Below, one piece after another: positions 37,330-56,974 of a stretch of DNA of 64,000 nt (positions are counted from its first letter, which is position 1; the number at the start of each line of letters is the position of its first letter). Source of the DNA: Chelativorans sp. AA-79 (GTDB taxonomy: Bacteria; Pseudomonadota; Alphaproteobacteria; Rhizobiales; Rhizobiaceae); assembly GCF_029457495.1 (NCBI RefSeq), contig NZ_CP120361.1, positions 2,930,001 to 2,994,000 of the forward strand, given 5' to 3'. The notes under the pieces were generated by a model that saw only the letters and a list, made by a program, of their open reading frames with translations, was not told where the DNA came from and made no database searches. The position numbers and the translations under genes are program-made.

Positions 37330-38349
37330 TCAGACGACCGCCTCGAAATAGCGGCCGAACTCGGCGCGCGCCGTCGTCTCGTCCATATCGTCCCGGTCGT
37401 GACAACGGGCGAGTGCCCTTTCCGCACGCTCGGCAGCCTTGCCGGACAATTCCGGCACCCGTTGGGCAACCGCCCGCATTTCCTCCATTTCGCCATTGCA
37501 GTGAAGGACAAGATCGCAGCCCGCCGCAAGGATTGCCTGCGCGCGGGCGCCGAAATCCCCAGAAAGCGCATTCATCGAGACGTCATCGCTCATCAGGAGC
37601 CCGTCGAACCCGATTTCGCCGCGCACGATCTCCACAAGGACGCGCGCGGAGGTGGTCGAGGGGTTCTCCGCGTCGATGGCGGTATAGACCACATGAGCGG
37701 TCATCGCCATGGGCAGGTCGGAAAGCGCCTTGAACGGCACGAAATCCCGCGCACGCAGGTCCTCGATGGCCGCTTCCACCCGCGGCAGGGCCTTGTGGCT
37801 GTCGGCCCCCGCCCGGCCGTGGCCGGGAATGTGCTTCATGACGGGTAGCACGCCGCCGGCCAGCAACCCGTCCGCCGCCGCCCTGCCGATCGCCGCCACG
37901 GCATCGGGATCCTGACCATAGGCGCGGTTGCCGATCACGTCATGCGCGCCGGGCACGGGAACGTCCAGCACAGGCAGGCAATCGGCTGAAATGTCGTGGC
38001 GCGCAAGGTCGAACGCGTGCAGGCGCGACAGCAGCCAGGCCGCGCGCAAGCCGGCTTCGGGGTTCTCCTCATAGAGAGCACCGAGCGCTGCTGCATTTGG
38101 GTAATTCGGAGCAATCGGCGGGCGAAGCCGCTGCACGCGCCCGCCCTCCTGATCGACGAAGACCGGCGCCTCCGGGCGGCGAACGCTGTCGCGCATCGCC
38201 GCCACAAGGTCCTGCACCTGGGACGTTTCGGCTATGTTTCGGGCGAAGAGAATGAAGCCCCACGGCCGCTCGTCGCGGTAGAAGGTCATCTCGTCCGGGG
38301 TGAGCCGCGTTCCGGACGCCCCGAGGATCATCGCTTTTGATTCGCTCAT
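37330..38349 (-). CDS. nagZ: NagZ, beta-N-acetylhexosaminidase (GH3)
   Basis: Cytoplasmic glycosidase that removes GlcNAc from anhydromuropeptides in cell-wall recycling. 339 residues. KHIPGHGRAGADSH is the GH3 NagZ signature with the catalytic His on its loop, and LLMSDDVSMNAL carries the nucleophile aspartate. FVDQEGGRVQRL is the conserved sugar-contact block. The nagZ-scpA-scpB order is common in alphaproteobacteria. The ATG at 38349 has a weak ribosome site; the frame stays open upstream but is antisense to the next gene. Confidence 0.94.
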   Translation of the reverse strand: MSESKAMILGASGTRLTPDEMTFYRDERPWGFILFARNIAETSQVQDLVAAMRDSVRRPEAPVFVDQEGGRVQRLRPPIAPNYPNAAALGALYEENPEAGLRAAWLLSRLHAFDLARHDISADCLPVLDVPVPGAHDVIGNRAYGQDPDAVAAIGRAAADGLLAGGVLPVMKHIPGHGRAGADSHKALPRVEAAIEDLRARDFVPFKALSDLPMAMTAHVVYTAIDAENPSTTSARVLVEIVRGEIGFDGLLMSDDVSMNALSGDFGARAQAILAAGCDLVLHCNGEMEEMRAVAQRVPELSGKAAERAERALARCHDRDDMDETTARAEFGRYFEAVV

Positions 38350-38467
38350 GGCGTAAGCATAGCGGCATCCGTCCGGCAAGGCACCTGCGGCATTGGCCTG
38401 AAAGGGGAGTCCGGACCATTTCGCACAATGCCTTGGGATGGCCACGACTGACGCTATCTTAGCGCTC

Positions 38468-39508
<1,041 letters not shown>

Positions 39509-39510
39509 GC

Positions 39511-39541
39511 AAAAAAGCCGCCGCGATGCACGCGACGGCTT
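39511..39541 (-). terminator. intrinsic terminator for the SPOR-domain gene
   Basis: On the minus strand AAGCCG-CGCG-type arms (one mismatch) fold around a five-base loop and are followed by TTTTTT. It lies between the stop of the SPOR gene (39566) and the stop of the convergent hydrolase (39508). Confidence 0.75.
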
Positions 39542-39565
39542 CAAGCTGTTCCAATGGTATCGGGC

Positions 39566-42091
39566 CTATTTCGAGACGAAGCAGTTCCCGCCGGCCGACT
39601 TGAGCTGCGTGCAGAGCTGGATGGCCGCCTCCTTCGAAGCGGAGGGAATGCGCACGCGATAGTAGGTGCCCTTTCCTTCGATGTCCGCCTTGACGATGTT
39701 GACGCCTTTTCCCTGCAGCACGTTTCCATAGCGCTGCGCCAGCTGCTGATAGGACTTCTGAGCGTCCTCCACGCTGGGCTGGGAGGCGATCTGTACGGAC
39801 CATTCCGAGGCGGGAGCGGTCGCAGCCTGCGCCGGCTGCTGGGTTCCCAGAGCGGCCACCTGCTGCGGCTGCTGCGCGGACGCGGGTTCCTGCCGGGCCG
39901 GCTGCCGCGCGATATTGCCGGGCCGCGAGGGCGGGATCGGTCCGGTCCTCGGAACGGCGGGCGCCGCGGTGTCCTGCGCATCCTGCTGCGCCTGTGCGGC
40001 ATCCTCGCCGGTATTGCCGCCGGGTACACTCTCCCCCCGGATTTCGGCCGCGCCGGGCTCGGCTCGCACAGGCTGCGGAACCTCGCGGGGAACCATCGTA
40101 CCATCCGGGCGCACCACAAGCGAGCGCACGCGATGCGGCGTGACCGTAACGACGCTGTCATCGAGCTGTTCTTGCCGGAGGCTGCTGGTCAGACGTTCCC
40201 CCACCGTACCGGTCGGTTCGCCTGCCGTACCGGTCGGTTCGCCTGACGTATCAGTGGATTCGCCTGCCGTATCTGTGGATTCGTCTGCCCTGTCCTGCCC
40301 CGATAACGCCGCCAGCGACGTGTCGGCAGGGGTTGAACTGCCGGTTGAGGACGCACTTGCTTCCTCCACCGGGGCTGACGATACGTCCTCCTGGGGCAGG
40401 GTCCCGCCGGCCACGTCTTCCTCAGGGCCCAGTTCCCCTTCATCCGGCAGGGGCAGGACCACAGGCTCCTCGGTCGAGGAAACGAGGCGCGGCTGCTCGG
40501 CCGCGGGGTCGGTCTGTTCGCCGGAAACGCGCTTGTAGACGGGATTCTCCTGGTTCGGAATCTGGATCCCGCCGGGATTTTCCGGCCGCATCTTGACGGG
40601 TGAAGCATCGGCCGACAGCAGGACCGGTTCGCCGCTCTCCCCGGAGGAGAGGGCAAAGAAGGCCACTCCGCCCAGAATCGCCACTCCGCCGATGACGGCG
40701 GACGCCATCATGAGCCTCGAATTGAGCCGGGAACCACGGGAGGCCGCGGGCGGCTGAACACCCGGTACGGGCGCAAACTGGGCCGGATCGTCATACCGAT
40801 TCGTCCAGTCGTCGGCCTGGGTGTGCGCGGCAGGCTGGCCGGCGAAGGCGGCCGCAGTCGTGGCGGCACCGATGCCGGCCATCAGGAAATCGTCTTCTAC
40901 CGACGAACGACCGGCTTCCCCATCCTCCCGGGCCGGGGAGGTTTCCGCCCAGGTATCGCCCTGCTGCTCGCCCTGCTCCGCCGTCTCGCCAAAGGCGCCG
41001 GCGAGGATCTCCTCGATCTCGTCGAGCTCGGAGGCTGGCTTCGCCTCCTCCTTGTACGGTACTTCGGGTATGTCGAACTGCTCGGCGAGCGCAACGGCGG
41101 CTTCCGGCACCTCGACCGTATCGATCTCGGGAGGAAGGTCGTCGCTGTAGGATGCGGGGGCAATCGCGTCTGCCGCGGGTTCGGCCTCAGCATCGGCGGC
41201 TTGCCCGCCGCTCCAAGCAAAAGCCTGGTCGGCTCGATCAGGTGTTTCCGTCACCTGAGGTTCAGGCTCCCGGTACTCCTCGGTCTCGGCCTCTTGGTAT
41301 TCCTCGGCCTGTTGGGTGTAGCTCCAGGATTGAGCGCTTCCCCACATCGAGGTTTCGTGCAAATCCACGCTGTCGTCTGCCGGCTCGTCCTCGGAGGATG
41401 ACGCGAGAAAGTCGGGCCGCTCGACAGCTGCCCTCGCATAGTCGAAGGGCACATCATCATCAGCCGAAGCGGCGGGCTCGTGACCGCTCTCAAAAAATTC
41501 AGGGACGTGCGCCTGCGGTTCCTCGGCGGCGGCATTGACGGAGGCGATCTCCTCGGCCGCGAAATCTTCATCCAGCGCGGCAAGTTCCTCATCGAGGAGG
41601 CCCAACTCGTTGTGGTCGACTTCCTCCTGGCCGGATGCAAAGTCGTCGGGCTGCTGCACGCCCTCTTCCAGGAAAGCAGCAGGCTCTTCCGGCAAAGTCT
41701 CAGGCTCTTCCACCACCGGCTCTTCCGCGAAAGCCTCGGTGACGCCCTCCGGCTGGTCTTCGACAAAAGCCTCGTCCAACAGCGCGTCGAGCGAGCGCTC
41801 GAAATCGGGCTCGGCCGCAGACGACGGCGTGATGCTCGCATGCCACTCGTCGGGGGAGAGATCGTTGGAGGCATCTTCGACGGCGGAAGCACTGTCCTGC
41901 TCCTGCCCCAGGTCGCCCATCAGTTCGCTTTCGAGATCGAGCGCAAGATCGTCGGTCGAATCCGAAGGCGCCGGGCGATGCGGCGTGACGGTTCTGGGAT
42001 CATGCCCCATGATCCGCGTCAGTTCAGCGAAAGGATCGTCCTGCGGCAGGTCGTTCGCATCCGCACTCGTCTTGAATGTACTATCAGCCAT
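39566..42091 (-). CDS. large SPOR-domain cell-envelope protein
   Basis: 841 residues. The first 450 or so are cytoplasmic, very acidic and low in complexity (many Glu, Asp, Ala, Pro). One membrane helix near 460-480 (MMASAVIGGVAILGGVAFFAL) leads to a Pro/Ser/Thr-rich periplasmic linker with four seven-residue repeats, and the last 75 residues form a SPOR domain (SEWSVQIASQPSVEDAQKSY and onward), which binds glycan strands lacking stem peptides at division sites. Alphaproteobacterial proteins of this kind sit beside argS and dgt. The order dgt-argS-SPOR on the minus strand suggests one transcript. Confidence 0.9.
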   Translation of the reverse strand: MADSTFKTSADANDLPQDDPFAELTRIMGHDPRTVTPHRPAPSDSTDDLALDLESELMGDLGQEQDSASAVEDASNDLSPDEWHASITPSSAAEPDFERSLDALLDEAFVEDQPEGVTEAFAEEPVVEEPETLPEEPAAFLEEGVQQPDDFASGQEEVDHNELGLLDEELAALDEDFAAEEIASVNAAAEEPQAHVPEFFESGHEPAASADDDVPFDYARAAVERPDFLASSSEDEPADDSVDLHETSMWGSAQSWSYTQQAEEYQEAETEEYREPEPQVTETPDRADQAFAWSGGQAADAEAEPAADAIAPASYSDDLPPEIDTVEVPEAAVALAEQFDIPEVPYKEEAKPASELDEIEEILAGAFGETAEQGEQQGDTWAETSPAREDGEAGRSSVEDDFLMAGIGAATTAAAFAGQPAAHTQADDWTNRYDDPAQFAPVPGVQPPAASRGSRLNSRLMMASAVIGGVAILGGVAFFALSSGESGEPVLLSADASPVKMRPENPGGIQIPNQENPVYKRVSGEQTDPAAEQPRLVSSTEEPVVLPLPDEGELGPEEDVAGGTLPQEDVSSAPVEEASASSTGSSTPADTSLAALSGQDRADESTDTAGESTDTSGEPTGTAGEPTGTVGERLTSSLRQEQLDDSVVTVTPHRVRSLVVRPDGTMVPREVPQPVRAEPGAAEIRGESVPGGNTGEDAAQAQQDAQDTAAPAVPRTGPIPPSRPGNIARQPARQEPASAQQPQQVAALGTQQPAQAATAPASEWSVQIASQPSVEDAQKSYQQLAQRYGNVLQGKGVNIVKADIEGKGTYYRVRIPSASKEAAIQLCTQLKSAGGNCFVSK
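40203..40286 (-). repeat. four 21-bp tandem repeats inside the SPOR gene
   Basis: Four in-frame 21-base units at 40203, 40224, 40245 and 40266 encode STDTAGE/STDTSGE/PTGTAGE/PTGTVGE. The first two units (plus-strand order) differ by one base; the other two are more diverged. The repeat is in the periplasmic linker, so its length can change without loss of frame. Confidence 0.9.
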
Positions 42092-42183
42092 CTTCCCACA
42101 CCCGGTCGGACGCCGGCGACGTCATACTTGCAATTGGCCGTACCAAGCCATTGTGGGCAAAAGGTGACAGTATTAACCCGCGA

Positions 42184-43941
42184 TCAGCGCATCTCTTCCG
42201 GGGCATCCGCTCCAATGAGCGTCAGTCCCGATGTCACGACATCGCAGACAGCCTGCACCAGACCCAGCCTGGCATGTGTCAACTCTGGGTCGTTAACTTT
42301 AACAAATCGTAAGCGGTCTGTCTCCGTGCCGCGATTCCATTGGGCATGGAATTGGCTCGCTAGTTCATAGAGATAGAAAGCGAGCCGGTGCGGCTCCAGC
42401 GCCTGGGCGGCGCTCTCGATCAACCGGGGGTATTCCGCGAGCTTGCGAATCAGGGCGATCTCGCCCTCGTCTTCGAGCCGGTGAAGGGCGGCGCGCAGCG
42501 CAGCGCGATCGAAGCGCTCGACACCGAGCTGCTCCCTCGCCTGCCGGAAAACCGAGTGGGAGCGGGCCGAGGCATATTGCACGTAGAAGACCGGATTGTC
42601 CTTCGACTGCTCCGTCACCTTGGCGAAATCGAAGTCGAGCGGCGCATCGCTCTTGCGGTAGAGCATCATGAAGCGCACGGCGTCAGGTCCGACCTCGTCG
42701 ATGACGTCGCGCAGGGTCACGAACTCCCCTGCCCGTTTGGACATGCGGACCGGCTCGCCGTGGCGATAGAGTTTCACGAGTTGGCAAAGCAGCACGGTCA
42801 AGTGCAGCTTTCCATCCGAAATGGCCCGGGCGAGCGCCTCCAGCCGTTTCACGTAACCGCCATGGTCGGCACCGAGCACGTAGATCAGATGCTCGAAGCC
42901 GCGGGCATATTTGTCCTTCATATAGGCCACGTCGGCGGCGAAATAGGTGAAGGTGCCGTCGGACTTGATGAGCGGCCGGTCGATGTCGTCCCCCACTTCC
43001 GTGGAGCGGAAGAGCGTCTGCTCCCGGTCTTCCCAATCCTCCGGAAGCTGGCCCTTGGGCGGCGGCAGCTTGCCCTTGTAGACATGGCCCTTGAGCGTGA
43101 GGTCGTTGATGGCCGAACGGATCATGCCGCCGTTTCCGGCATGCAGAGACCGCTCGGAGAAGAACACGTCGTGATGGACGTTGAGCGCGGCCAAGTCCTC
43201 GCGGATCATGGCCATCATTGCGTCTATCGTCGTGTCCTTCGCGATCGCGAGGGCCTCCGGCTCCGGCATTTCCAGAAGCTTCGTGCCGTATTGCCCGGCA
43301 AGGGCCTTGCCCACCGGCACCAGGTAGTCACCCGGATAGAGCCCCTCGGGGATTTGGCCGATATTCTCGCCGAGCGCTTCACGATAGCGCATGAGCACCG
43401 AGCGCCCGAGCACGTCGATCTGCGCACCGGCATCGTTGATATAGTATTCCCGTGTGACACCGTAGCCTGCGAAGGAGAGCAGGTTCGCCAGGGCATCGCC
43501 CACCACCGCACCACGGCAATGCCCCACATGCATCGGGCCGGTCGGGTTGGCCGAGACATATTCGACATTGAGCTTGTGGCCGTCGCCCATGCGCGAGCGT
43601 CCATAGTCCCCGGCAAGATCCAGCATCTCGCCGAGCCGCGCCTGCCAGAAGCCATTTCCGAGCCGAAGATTGACGAAACCAGGTCCCGCCACGCTTGCTT
43701 CCGCCACGTCCGGATCCCGCGCGAGTTCGGCGGCGAGGCGCTCGCCGAGCGCGCGGGGGTTCTCTCCGACCGCCTTGGAGAGAACCATGGCCGCGTTCGT
43801 GGCGATGTCGCCGTGGCTGGGATCGCGCGGCGGCTCGATGGCAACGCGCGAGAAATCGAGTTCGCCGCCTTCCTTGGGCTTGAGCCCGAGCGCCTTCACG
43901 GCATTGAGGACCCGATCGGAGAAATCGGCAAAGATATTCAT
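42184..43941 (-). CDS. argS: arginyl-tRNA synthetase
   Basis: Class I synthetase, 585 residues. An N-terminal tRNA-contacting domain (about 1-115) is followed by [20 protein letters not shown] with the HVGH signature, and the KMSKS-like loop is [10 protein letters not shown]. The helical anticodon-binding domain closes the protein ([21 protein letters not shown]). It lies 60 bases after dgt and 92 bases before the SPOR gene. Confidence 0.97.
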   Translation of the reverse strand: MNIFADFSDRVLNAVKALGLKPKEGGELDFSRVAIEPPRDPSHGDIATNAAMVLSKAVGENPRALGERLAAELARDPDVAEASVAGPGFVNLRLGNGFWQARLGEMLDLAGDYGRSRMGDGHKLNVEYVSANPTGPMHVGHCRGAVVGDALANLLSFAGYGVTREYYINDAGAQIDVLGRSVLMRYREALGENIGQIPEGLYPGDYLVPVGKALAGQYGTKLLEMPEPEALAIAKDTTIDAMMAMIREDLAALNVHHDVFFSERSLHAGNGGMIRSAINDLTLKGHVYKGKLPPPKGQLPEDWEDREQTLFRSTEVGDDIDRPLIKSDGTFTYFAADVAYMKDKYARGFEHLIYVLGADHGGYVKRLEALARAISDGKLHLTVLLCQLVKLYRHGEPVRMSKRAGEFVTLRDVIDEVGPDAVRFMMLYRKSDAPLDFDFAKVTEQSKDNPVFYVQYASARSHSVFRQAREQLGVERFDRAALRAALHRLEDEGEIALIRKLAEYPRLIESAAQALEPHRLAFYLYELASQFHAQWNRGTETDRLRFVKVNDPELTHARLGLVQAVCDVVTSGLTLIGADAPEEMR

Positions 43942-44001
43942 GGACGTTTGTCCCGGATTGTTTGGGCGCCGCGGCGCGAGCCGCGGCCAAGCCGCCTGCG
44001 C

Positions 44002-45258
44002 CTAACGCAAATCCGGGGTGCGGTCAAACAGGCGCTCGTGTTCCTTGAGTGCGTAGGTGTCGGTCATCCCCGCCAGAAAGTCCGCGACGTCGCGCGCCTT
44101 GATGCGTTCTTCCGCCCGGTCGAGACCCTCGCGCCATCCCTCCGGCATCTCGCGCGGATCGGCGAAATAGGCGTCGAAAAGCTCGCGCACGATCCTGTCC
44201 GCCACCTGCCGCACGGCGAGCACGGACGGGTGACGGTAAAGATTGCGGTAGAGAAAGGCCTTCAGCTCCTTTTCTTCCGCGGCCACTGCCTCGGAGAAGG
44301 TTACCAGGGTGCACCCTGCATCATGCACGCCGTCCAGCGAAACCGGGTTCAGCCTTTCGATCTTCTCCCGCGCGGTGGTGATCACGTCCTCGACCATCAC
44401 CGTGATCTGGCGGCGCATGAGTTCGTGGCCGCGGCGCACGGGATCGAGATCCGGGTAGCGCTCCTTGACGGCCTGCAGGATACGGCCGGGCAATCCGACA
44501 TCCCGGAGCATATCGAGCGTCAGGAGCCCTGCCCTCAGCCCGTCATCGATGTCGTGTGCGTTGTAGGCGATATCGTCCGCGATCGCAGCGCATTGCGCTT
44601 CGATGCTCGCAAACCGGTTCAATTCCAGGTCATGCAGTTCCGAGTAGTTTCGGATCGCCTCCGGCACGGGAGCCTCGAGCGCGGCTCCCTTCGCGTCCGT
44701 CAGCGGGCCGTTGTGCTTGACGAGCCCTTCGAGCGTCTCCCAGGTGAGGTTCAGCCCGTCGAATTCCGCGTAGCGGCGCTCCAGCCGCGTCACGATCCTG
44801 AGCGACTGCGCGTTGTGGTCGAAGCCGCCCCACGGGGCCATCTTCTCGTTGAGCGCATCCTCTCCGGTGTGCCCGAACGGCGTGTGGCCGAAATCGTGGA
44901 CCAGCGCGATCGCCTCGGCCAGGTCCTCGTCGCAGCACAGCGCACGCGCGAGGGCACGGGCGATCTGAGCCACCTCGATGGAATGGGTGAGCCGGGTGCG
45001 GTAGTGATCGCCCTCGTGAGCGATGAAGACCTGAGTCTTGTGCTTCAGCCGGCGGAAGGCGGTGGAATGGATGATGCGGTCGCGGTCACGCTGGAACGGC
45101 GTGCGCGTGGGGCTTTCGGGCTCGGGATGGAAACGGCCGCGCGAGCGAGCGGGATCGCAGGCATAGACCGCGCGCGGCCGATAGCCAAAGCCGATGCCGT
45201 CGAGATTTGCCGGGCCTGTCATCGCTGCTGCATGTTGACTCGCCGTCCAACCGTTCAT
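44002..45258 (-). CDS. dgt: dGTPase-like deoxynucleotide triphosphohydrolase
   Basis: HD-domain phosphohydrolase of 418 residues that splits dNTPs to nucleoside and triphosphate. The metal-binding set is [13 protein letters not shown] (H), [19 protein letters not shown] (HD plus the extra His), and [14 protein letters not shown] (final D). The type lacking the long E. coli insert is usual in alphaproteobacteria. The start at 45258 has TAGGT close by; a Met 12 codons later has no ribosome site. Divergent from erpA with only 33 bases between the starts, so the two promoters overlap coding sequence or each other. Confidence 0.94.
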   Translation of the reverse strand: MNGWTASQHAAAMTGPANLDGIGFGYRPRAVYACDPARSRGRFHPEPESPTRTPFQRDRDRIIHSTAFRRLKHKTQVFIAHEGDHYRTRLTHSIEVAQIARALARALCCDEDLAEAIALVHDFGHTPFGHTGEDALNEKMAPWGGFDHNAQSLRIVTRLERRYAEFDGLNLTWETLEGLVKHNGPLTDAKGAALEAPVPEAIRNYSELHDLELNRFASIEAQCAAIADDIAYNAHDIDDGLRAGLLTLDMLRDVGLPGRILQAVKERYPDLDPVRRGHELMRRQITVMVEDVITTAREKIERLNPVSLDGVHDAGCTLVTFSEAVAAEEKELKAFLYRNLYRHPSVLAVRQVADRIVRELFDAYFADPREMPEGWREGLDRAEERIKARDVADFLAGMTDTYALKEHERLFDRTPDLR

Positions 45259-45291
45259 ACCTATCTATTCCGGACGAAAGCAAGGTGACCC

Positions 45292-45642
45292 ATGGGCATT
45301 GATGCCAAGACGGAGATGAAGGGCGTCGACCTGACCGACGCCGCAGCCACGCGGATCGTCAAGATTCTCGCCGCCGAACCCGACAAGACGGCGCTGCGCG
45401 TTTCCGTCGAGGGTGGCGGATGCTCGGGATTTTCCTACAAGTTCGATCTCGTGGAGAGCCGCAACGAAGATGATGTCGTTATCGAGAAGGGCGGCGCGAC
45501 TGTCCTGATCGACGAGCTTTCGCTCGTCTATATGGGCGGCTCGGTGATCGATTTCGTCGACGACCTCATCGGTCAGTCGTTTCAGATCAGGAATCCCAAC
45601 GCGGTCGCCTCCTGCGGGTGCGGGACCAGCTTTTCCATTTAG
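45292..45642 (+). CDS. erpA: ErpA, A-type Fe-S cluster carrier
   Basis: 116 residues. The three cluster-binding cysteines are present: one in GGGCSGFSY and two in SCGCGTSF. A-type carriers take clusters from the scaffold (the suf machine at 0-7 kb) to target enzymes. AAGGTGA lies just before the ATG. It is followed after 106 bases by a small gene in the same direction. Naming as erpA, rather than iscA or sufA, follows from its position away from the suf operon. Confidence 0.93.
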   Translation: MGIDAKTEMKGVDLTDAAATRIVKILAAEPDKTALRVSVEGGGCSGFSYKFDLVESRNEDDVVIEKGGATVLIDELSLVYMGGSVIDFVDDLIGQSFQIRNPNAVASCGCGTSFSI

Positions 45643-45748
45643 CCGGGGTTCACGCTGCCCGGACGGGAGCGCCTCTTCTTGCCCTGTTCCTCTCCCGCCA
45701 TAAATGCCACTGTCGCATGATGGGAGTGCGCAGAACCGGAGCGATCAC

Positions 45749-46030
45749 ATGAACGACAATGAACGGCCGCCCGTCATGATCATCACGGGACGCGTCTGGC
45801 GCGAACAGGGCAAGGCCAGCGAGGGCGTGCATGTGATGCTCACCGCGCCGGACGACGATACCGCCGTGCGCCTGGCCCTCGAGGCCCTGGCGCAGGAAGG
45901 ATATGCGGAAGCCGAGTTGGACCAGATCGGAGAAATGGAAGAGGCTCCCGACGAGGAGCCCCATTTGTCGGCCTGGCAGGGCGCGACCGAAGGCGAGATC
46001 GCGATCGTCACCTTCGACGAGGAGGACTGA
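45749..46030 (+). CDS. small acidic protein of unknown function
   Basis: 93 residues from MNDNERPPVMIITG, with GGAG seven bases before the ATG. A compact alpha/beta region (VWREQGKASEGVHVMLTA, then DDDTAVRLALEALAQEGY) precedes a strongly acidic C-terminus. No named domain recognised. It follows erpA on the same strand and ends before the rpoC terminator. Confidence 0.7.
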   Translation: MNDNERPPVMIITGRVWREQGKASEGVHVMLTAPDDDTAVRLALEALAQEGYAEAELDQIGEMEEAPDEEPHLSAWQGATEGEIAIVTFDEED

Positions 46031-46245
46031 GCCCGAAACAGCTCAGTTCAAGACCAGCTCGACTTGCCGGCCACCGCCGGCCCCTCGACTCACCGCTTCG
46101 ACGTTGTCGATGTCGAGCCCGAAGCCACCTTCCCCGATTTCAGCAGAAGCGTCTTTTCGCAGCGGGACCGCGTCCGTCGCGGCCCCGTAGCGTTGCGTCA
46201 CTCACAGTGACAGACAACCGCCGATAGATCATGAGGCGGTAGAAT

Positions 46246-46274
46246 AAAAACCGCCGGGACATGGCCCGGCGGTT
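46246..46274 (-). terminator. intrinsic terminator of the rpoBC operon
   Basis: On the minus strand AACCGCCGGG/CCCGGCGGTT-type arms (stem 46249-46258 with 46265-46274) fold around a six-base loop and are followed by TTTTTATTCT. It lies 25 bases after the rpoC stop. Confidence 0.92.
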
Positions 46275-46298
46275 CTTCAGTCCCAGAAGGAGGCGGTG

Positions 46299-50501
<4,203 letters not shown>

Positions 50502-50608
50502 GCCGATCTCCTTTGCGGGACTTCGCGTCCCTTGATCACAATGCGATGGCGGCTGCCGGACGGCAAAATTGCCTCGTTCCGTCTCGGAGCCCTGCCATCA
50601 GGGGTCTT

Positions 50609-50636
50609 GCACGCCGCGGACAAAGCCGCGGCGTGC
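50609..50636 (-). promoter_or_regulatory. perfect hairpin in the rpoB-rpoC gap
   Basis: Eleven-base perfect stem (GCACGCCGCGG with CCGCGGCGTGC) around a six-base loop. It starts 11 bases after the rpoB stop. No U-run follows on the minus strand, so it is not an ordinary terminator. Confidence 0.6.
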
Positions 50637-50646
50637 CGGTATGTCG

Positions 50647-54786
<4,140 letters not shown>

Positions 54787-54923
54787 CGTCGCTCCTTGCC
54801 TGCCGCTTGCCTGCCACGAACCGCTCGCTTCGAGCGGCCATTCTAAACGGGCAAAAAACCCGTTTCCTAAAAGCCGTTTCCGGCCCTCAGGAAAGAGGTT
54901 TTCGCCTTCACCTTTTCCGCTTT

Positions 54924-54956
54924 GGCTCCGCGGGCGGAAAATCCGCCCGCGGAGCC
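54924..54956 (-). promoter_or_regulatory. 15-bp perfect hairpin in the rplL-rpoB gap
   Basis: GGCTCCGCGGGCGGA pairs perfectly with TCCGCCCGCGGAGCC around a three-base loop, 12 bases after the rplL stop. No U-run follows. In E. coli this same junction holds a partial attenuator and an RNase III site, so a like role is probable. Confidence 0.7.
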
Positions 54957-54968
54957 TGCGGAGCTTAC

Positions 54969-55349
54969 TTACTTCAGCTCGACCTTGGCGCCGGCTCCTT
55001 CGAGCTGGGCCTTGAGCTTGTCGGCCTCGTCCTTGGACACGCCTTCCTTGACCGGCTTCGGCGCACCCTCGACCAGATCCTTGGCTTCCTTGAGGCCGAG
55101 ACCGGTGATCGCGCGCACTTCCTTGATCACGTTGATCTTCTGGGCACCGGCTTCCGTCAGGACGACATCGAACTCGGTCTTCTCCTCGGCAGCCGCCGCC
55201 GGAGCAGCCGCGCCGCCGCCGCCCGCAGCCACAGCCACCGGAGCCGCCGCGGAGACGCCCCACTTCTCTTCCAGCATCTTCGAAAGCTCGGCCGCCTCGA
55301 TGACGGTCAGGCTCGAAAGGTCTTCAACGATCTTCGCAAGATCAGCCAT
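54969..55349 (-). CDS. rplL: ribosomal protein L7/L12
   Basis: 126 residues forming the mobile stalk that recruits translation factors. N-terminal dimer domain ([21 protein letters not shown]), an Ala/Gly hinge (about 36-52), and the C-terminal factor-binding domain with [19 protein letters not shown] and GAKVELK at the end. Follows rplJ after 54 bases. Confidence 0.98.
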   Translation of the reverse strand: MADLAKIVEDLSSLTVIEAAELSKMLEEKWGVSAAAPVAVAAGGGGAAAPAAAAEEKTEFDVVLTEAGAQKINVIKEVRAITGLGLKEAKDLVEGAPKPVKEGVSKDEADKLKAQLEGAGAKVELK

Positions 55350-55403
55350 TTTTCATTTCCTTCACAGTTCGAACAGTGTTGGTTCTGGTTCCGAGGAACG
55401 GCC

Positions 55404-55922
55404 TCACGCCGCCTCGTCCTTCCGGGCATAGGCACCAACGACGCGGGCAAGCTGGCCTGCCGGTGCGTTGACGACCTGGGCGATCCGGGTTGCCGGCGTC
55501 TGGATCATGCCGACGATCCTTGCTCTGAGCTCATCCAGCGACGGCAGCGAGGCAAGAGCCTTCACGCCGTCGGCGTCGAGCGTGGTCGCGCCCATCGCGC
55601 CGCCGATAATGACGAGATTGTCATTGCCCTTGGCGAAATCGCTTGCGACCTTCGGAGCAGCAACCGGATCATCCGAATAGGCAATCAGCGTCTGGCCCTC
55701 GAAAAGGGCCTGAATGCCTTCGGACTTGGTACCCTGAAGAGCGATCTTGGCGAGACGGTTCTTCGCGACCTTGACGCTCCCGCCCGCCGCGCGCATCTTC
55801 GACCGGAAGTCGTTCATCTGCGCGACGGTGAGACCGGCATAGTGTGCCACGACGACCGATCCGGTGCTTTCGAACACCTGATTCAGGCTCGTGACGAATT
55901 CGCGCTTTTCCGCTCTTTCCAC
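55404..55922 (-). CDS. rplJ: ribosomal protein L10
   Basis: 172 residues. It anchors L7/L12 dimers to the ribosome. The start codon is GTG at 55922 with GGAGAAGG six bases upstream. Blocks [33 protein letters not shown] and [12 protein letters not shown] are typical. In bacteria L10-L12 represses its own mRNA by binding the leader, here the 347-base stretch before the gene. Confidence 0.97.
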   Translation of the reverse strand: MERAEKREFVTSLNQVFESTGSVVVAHYAGLTVAQMNDFRSKMRAAGGSVKVAKNRLAKIALQGTKSEGIQALFEGQTLIAYSDDPVAAPKVASDFAKGNDNLVIIGGAMGATTLDADGVKALASLPSLDELRARIVGMIQTPATRIAQVVNAPAGQLARVVGAYARKDEAA

Positions 55923-56269
55923 TGCCTTCTCCAGTTAACGGCGCCTCACGCGAAGTGCTGCGCCGGGTTGCCTTTTGCCGCCGGGCTTTCCGGTTAGGGA
56001 TCACCCGAACGACGCTCGAGGATCCTGCCCCCTTTCGCCATGCCGGTTTTCAAGCCGGCGATCAGACAAAAGGCAAACACGGTTCGAACCGTTCATCGGC
56101 CTGGGAATGTCCCAAGCTTTTGTCCGGGTCTTACCCGTCTCATGCAGGCCCTTCATCAGAATTAAGGCGAGCCGCCTGCAATCTCGGACAGGATGTCCGG
56201 AGGTTTCCCTCCGGATCCGGGCCGTTTCCGGCCCGAATGTGGCGGGGAGGACGTCCCTCCCCGCGAATC
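55923..56269 (-). promoter_or_regulatory. rplJ leader region with tandem hairpins
   Basis: 347 bases without a gene between rplA and rplJ. Directly after the rplA stop come three perfect hairpins: 56242-56264 (nine-base stem), 56218-56235 (seven-base stem, GAAA loop on the minus strand) and 56196-56215 (eight-base stem, GAAA loop). Further on is a 14-base palindrome ACGGTTCGAACCGT (56079-56092). The part nearer rplJ is where the L10 leader would fold; I did not resolve its kink-turn. Confidence 0.6.
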
Positions 56270-56968
56270 TTAAGACACCGCCAGGGTCGAGGTATCTATC
56301 TTGAGACCCGGGCCCATGGTCGAGGTGAGTGCGACGCGCTTCACGTAGTTGCCCTTGGCGCCCGCGGGCTTGGCCTTCACGACCGCATCGGCGAACGCGC
56401 GGATGTTCTCCGCGATCGCCTTCTCGTCGAAGGACGCCTTGCCCACGCCGGCATGAACGATGCCGGCCTTCTCCACGCGGAACTCGACGGCGCCGCCCTT
56501 CGAAGCCTTCACGGCGGCAGCCACATCCGCCGTCACCGTGCCGACCTTCGGGTTCGGCATCAGGCCGCGTGGCCCGAGCACCTTGCCGAGACGGCCGACC
56601 AACGGCATCATGTCCGGCGTGGCGATGCAGCGGTCGAAATTGATCTCGCCCTTCTGCACGGTCTCCACCAAGTCCTCCGCGCCGACCACATCGGCGCCGG
56701 CGGCCCTCGCCTCGTCCGCCTTGTCGCCCTTGGCGAACACGGCCACACGCACCGAGCGGCCCGTGCCGTTCGGCAGGTTGACCACGCCGCGCACCATCTG
56801 ATCGGCATGGCGCGGATCGACGCCGAGATTCATCGCCACTTCGATGGTCTCGTCGAACTTGGCGGTCGCCCGCTCCTTCAACACCTTCACCGCCTCCTCG
56901 AGGGCATAGAAGCGGCTACGGTCGAGATTTTCGCGGCTCTTGGCCACGCGCTTGGAAATCTTGGCCAT
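56270..56968 (-). CDS. rplA: ribosomal protein L1
   Basis: 232 residues. L1-stalk protein and known repressor of its own operon. It shows [38 protein letters not shown] and the signature [20 protein letters not shown]. Starts 6 bases after the rplK stop. Confidence 0.98.
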   Translation of the reverse strand: MAKISKRVAKSRENLDRSRFYALEEAVKVLKERATAKFDETIEVAMNLGVDPRHADQMVRGVVNLPNGTGRSVRVAVFAKGDKADEARAAGADVVGAEDLVETVQKGEINFDRCIATPDMMPLVGRLGKVLGPRGLMPNPKVGTVTADVAAAVKASKGGAVEFRVEKAGIVHAGVGKASFDEKAIAENIRAFADAVVKAKPAGAKGNYVKRVALTSTMGPGLKIDTSTLAVS

Positions 56969-56974
56969 CTCTCG

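Noticed and set aside
46043..46201. Possible small minus-strand gene beginning at a GTG near 46201
   Set aside because: The first 35 codons look coding-like, but a closer reading of the run of C residues near 46080 changes the frame into the 3' end of the plus-strand gene; no ribosome site.
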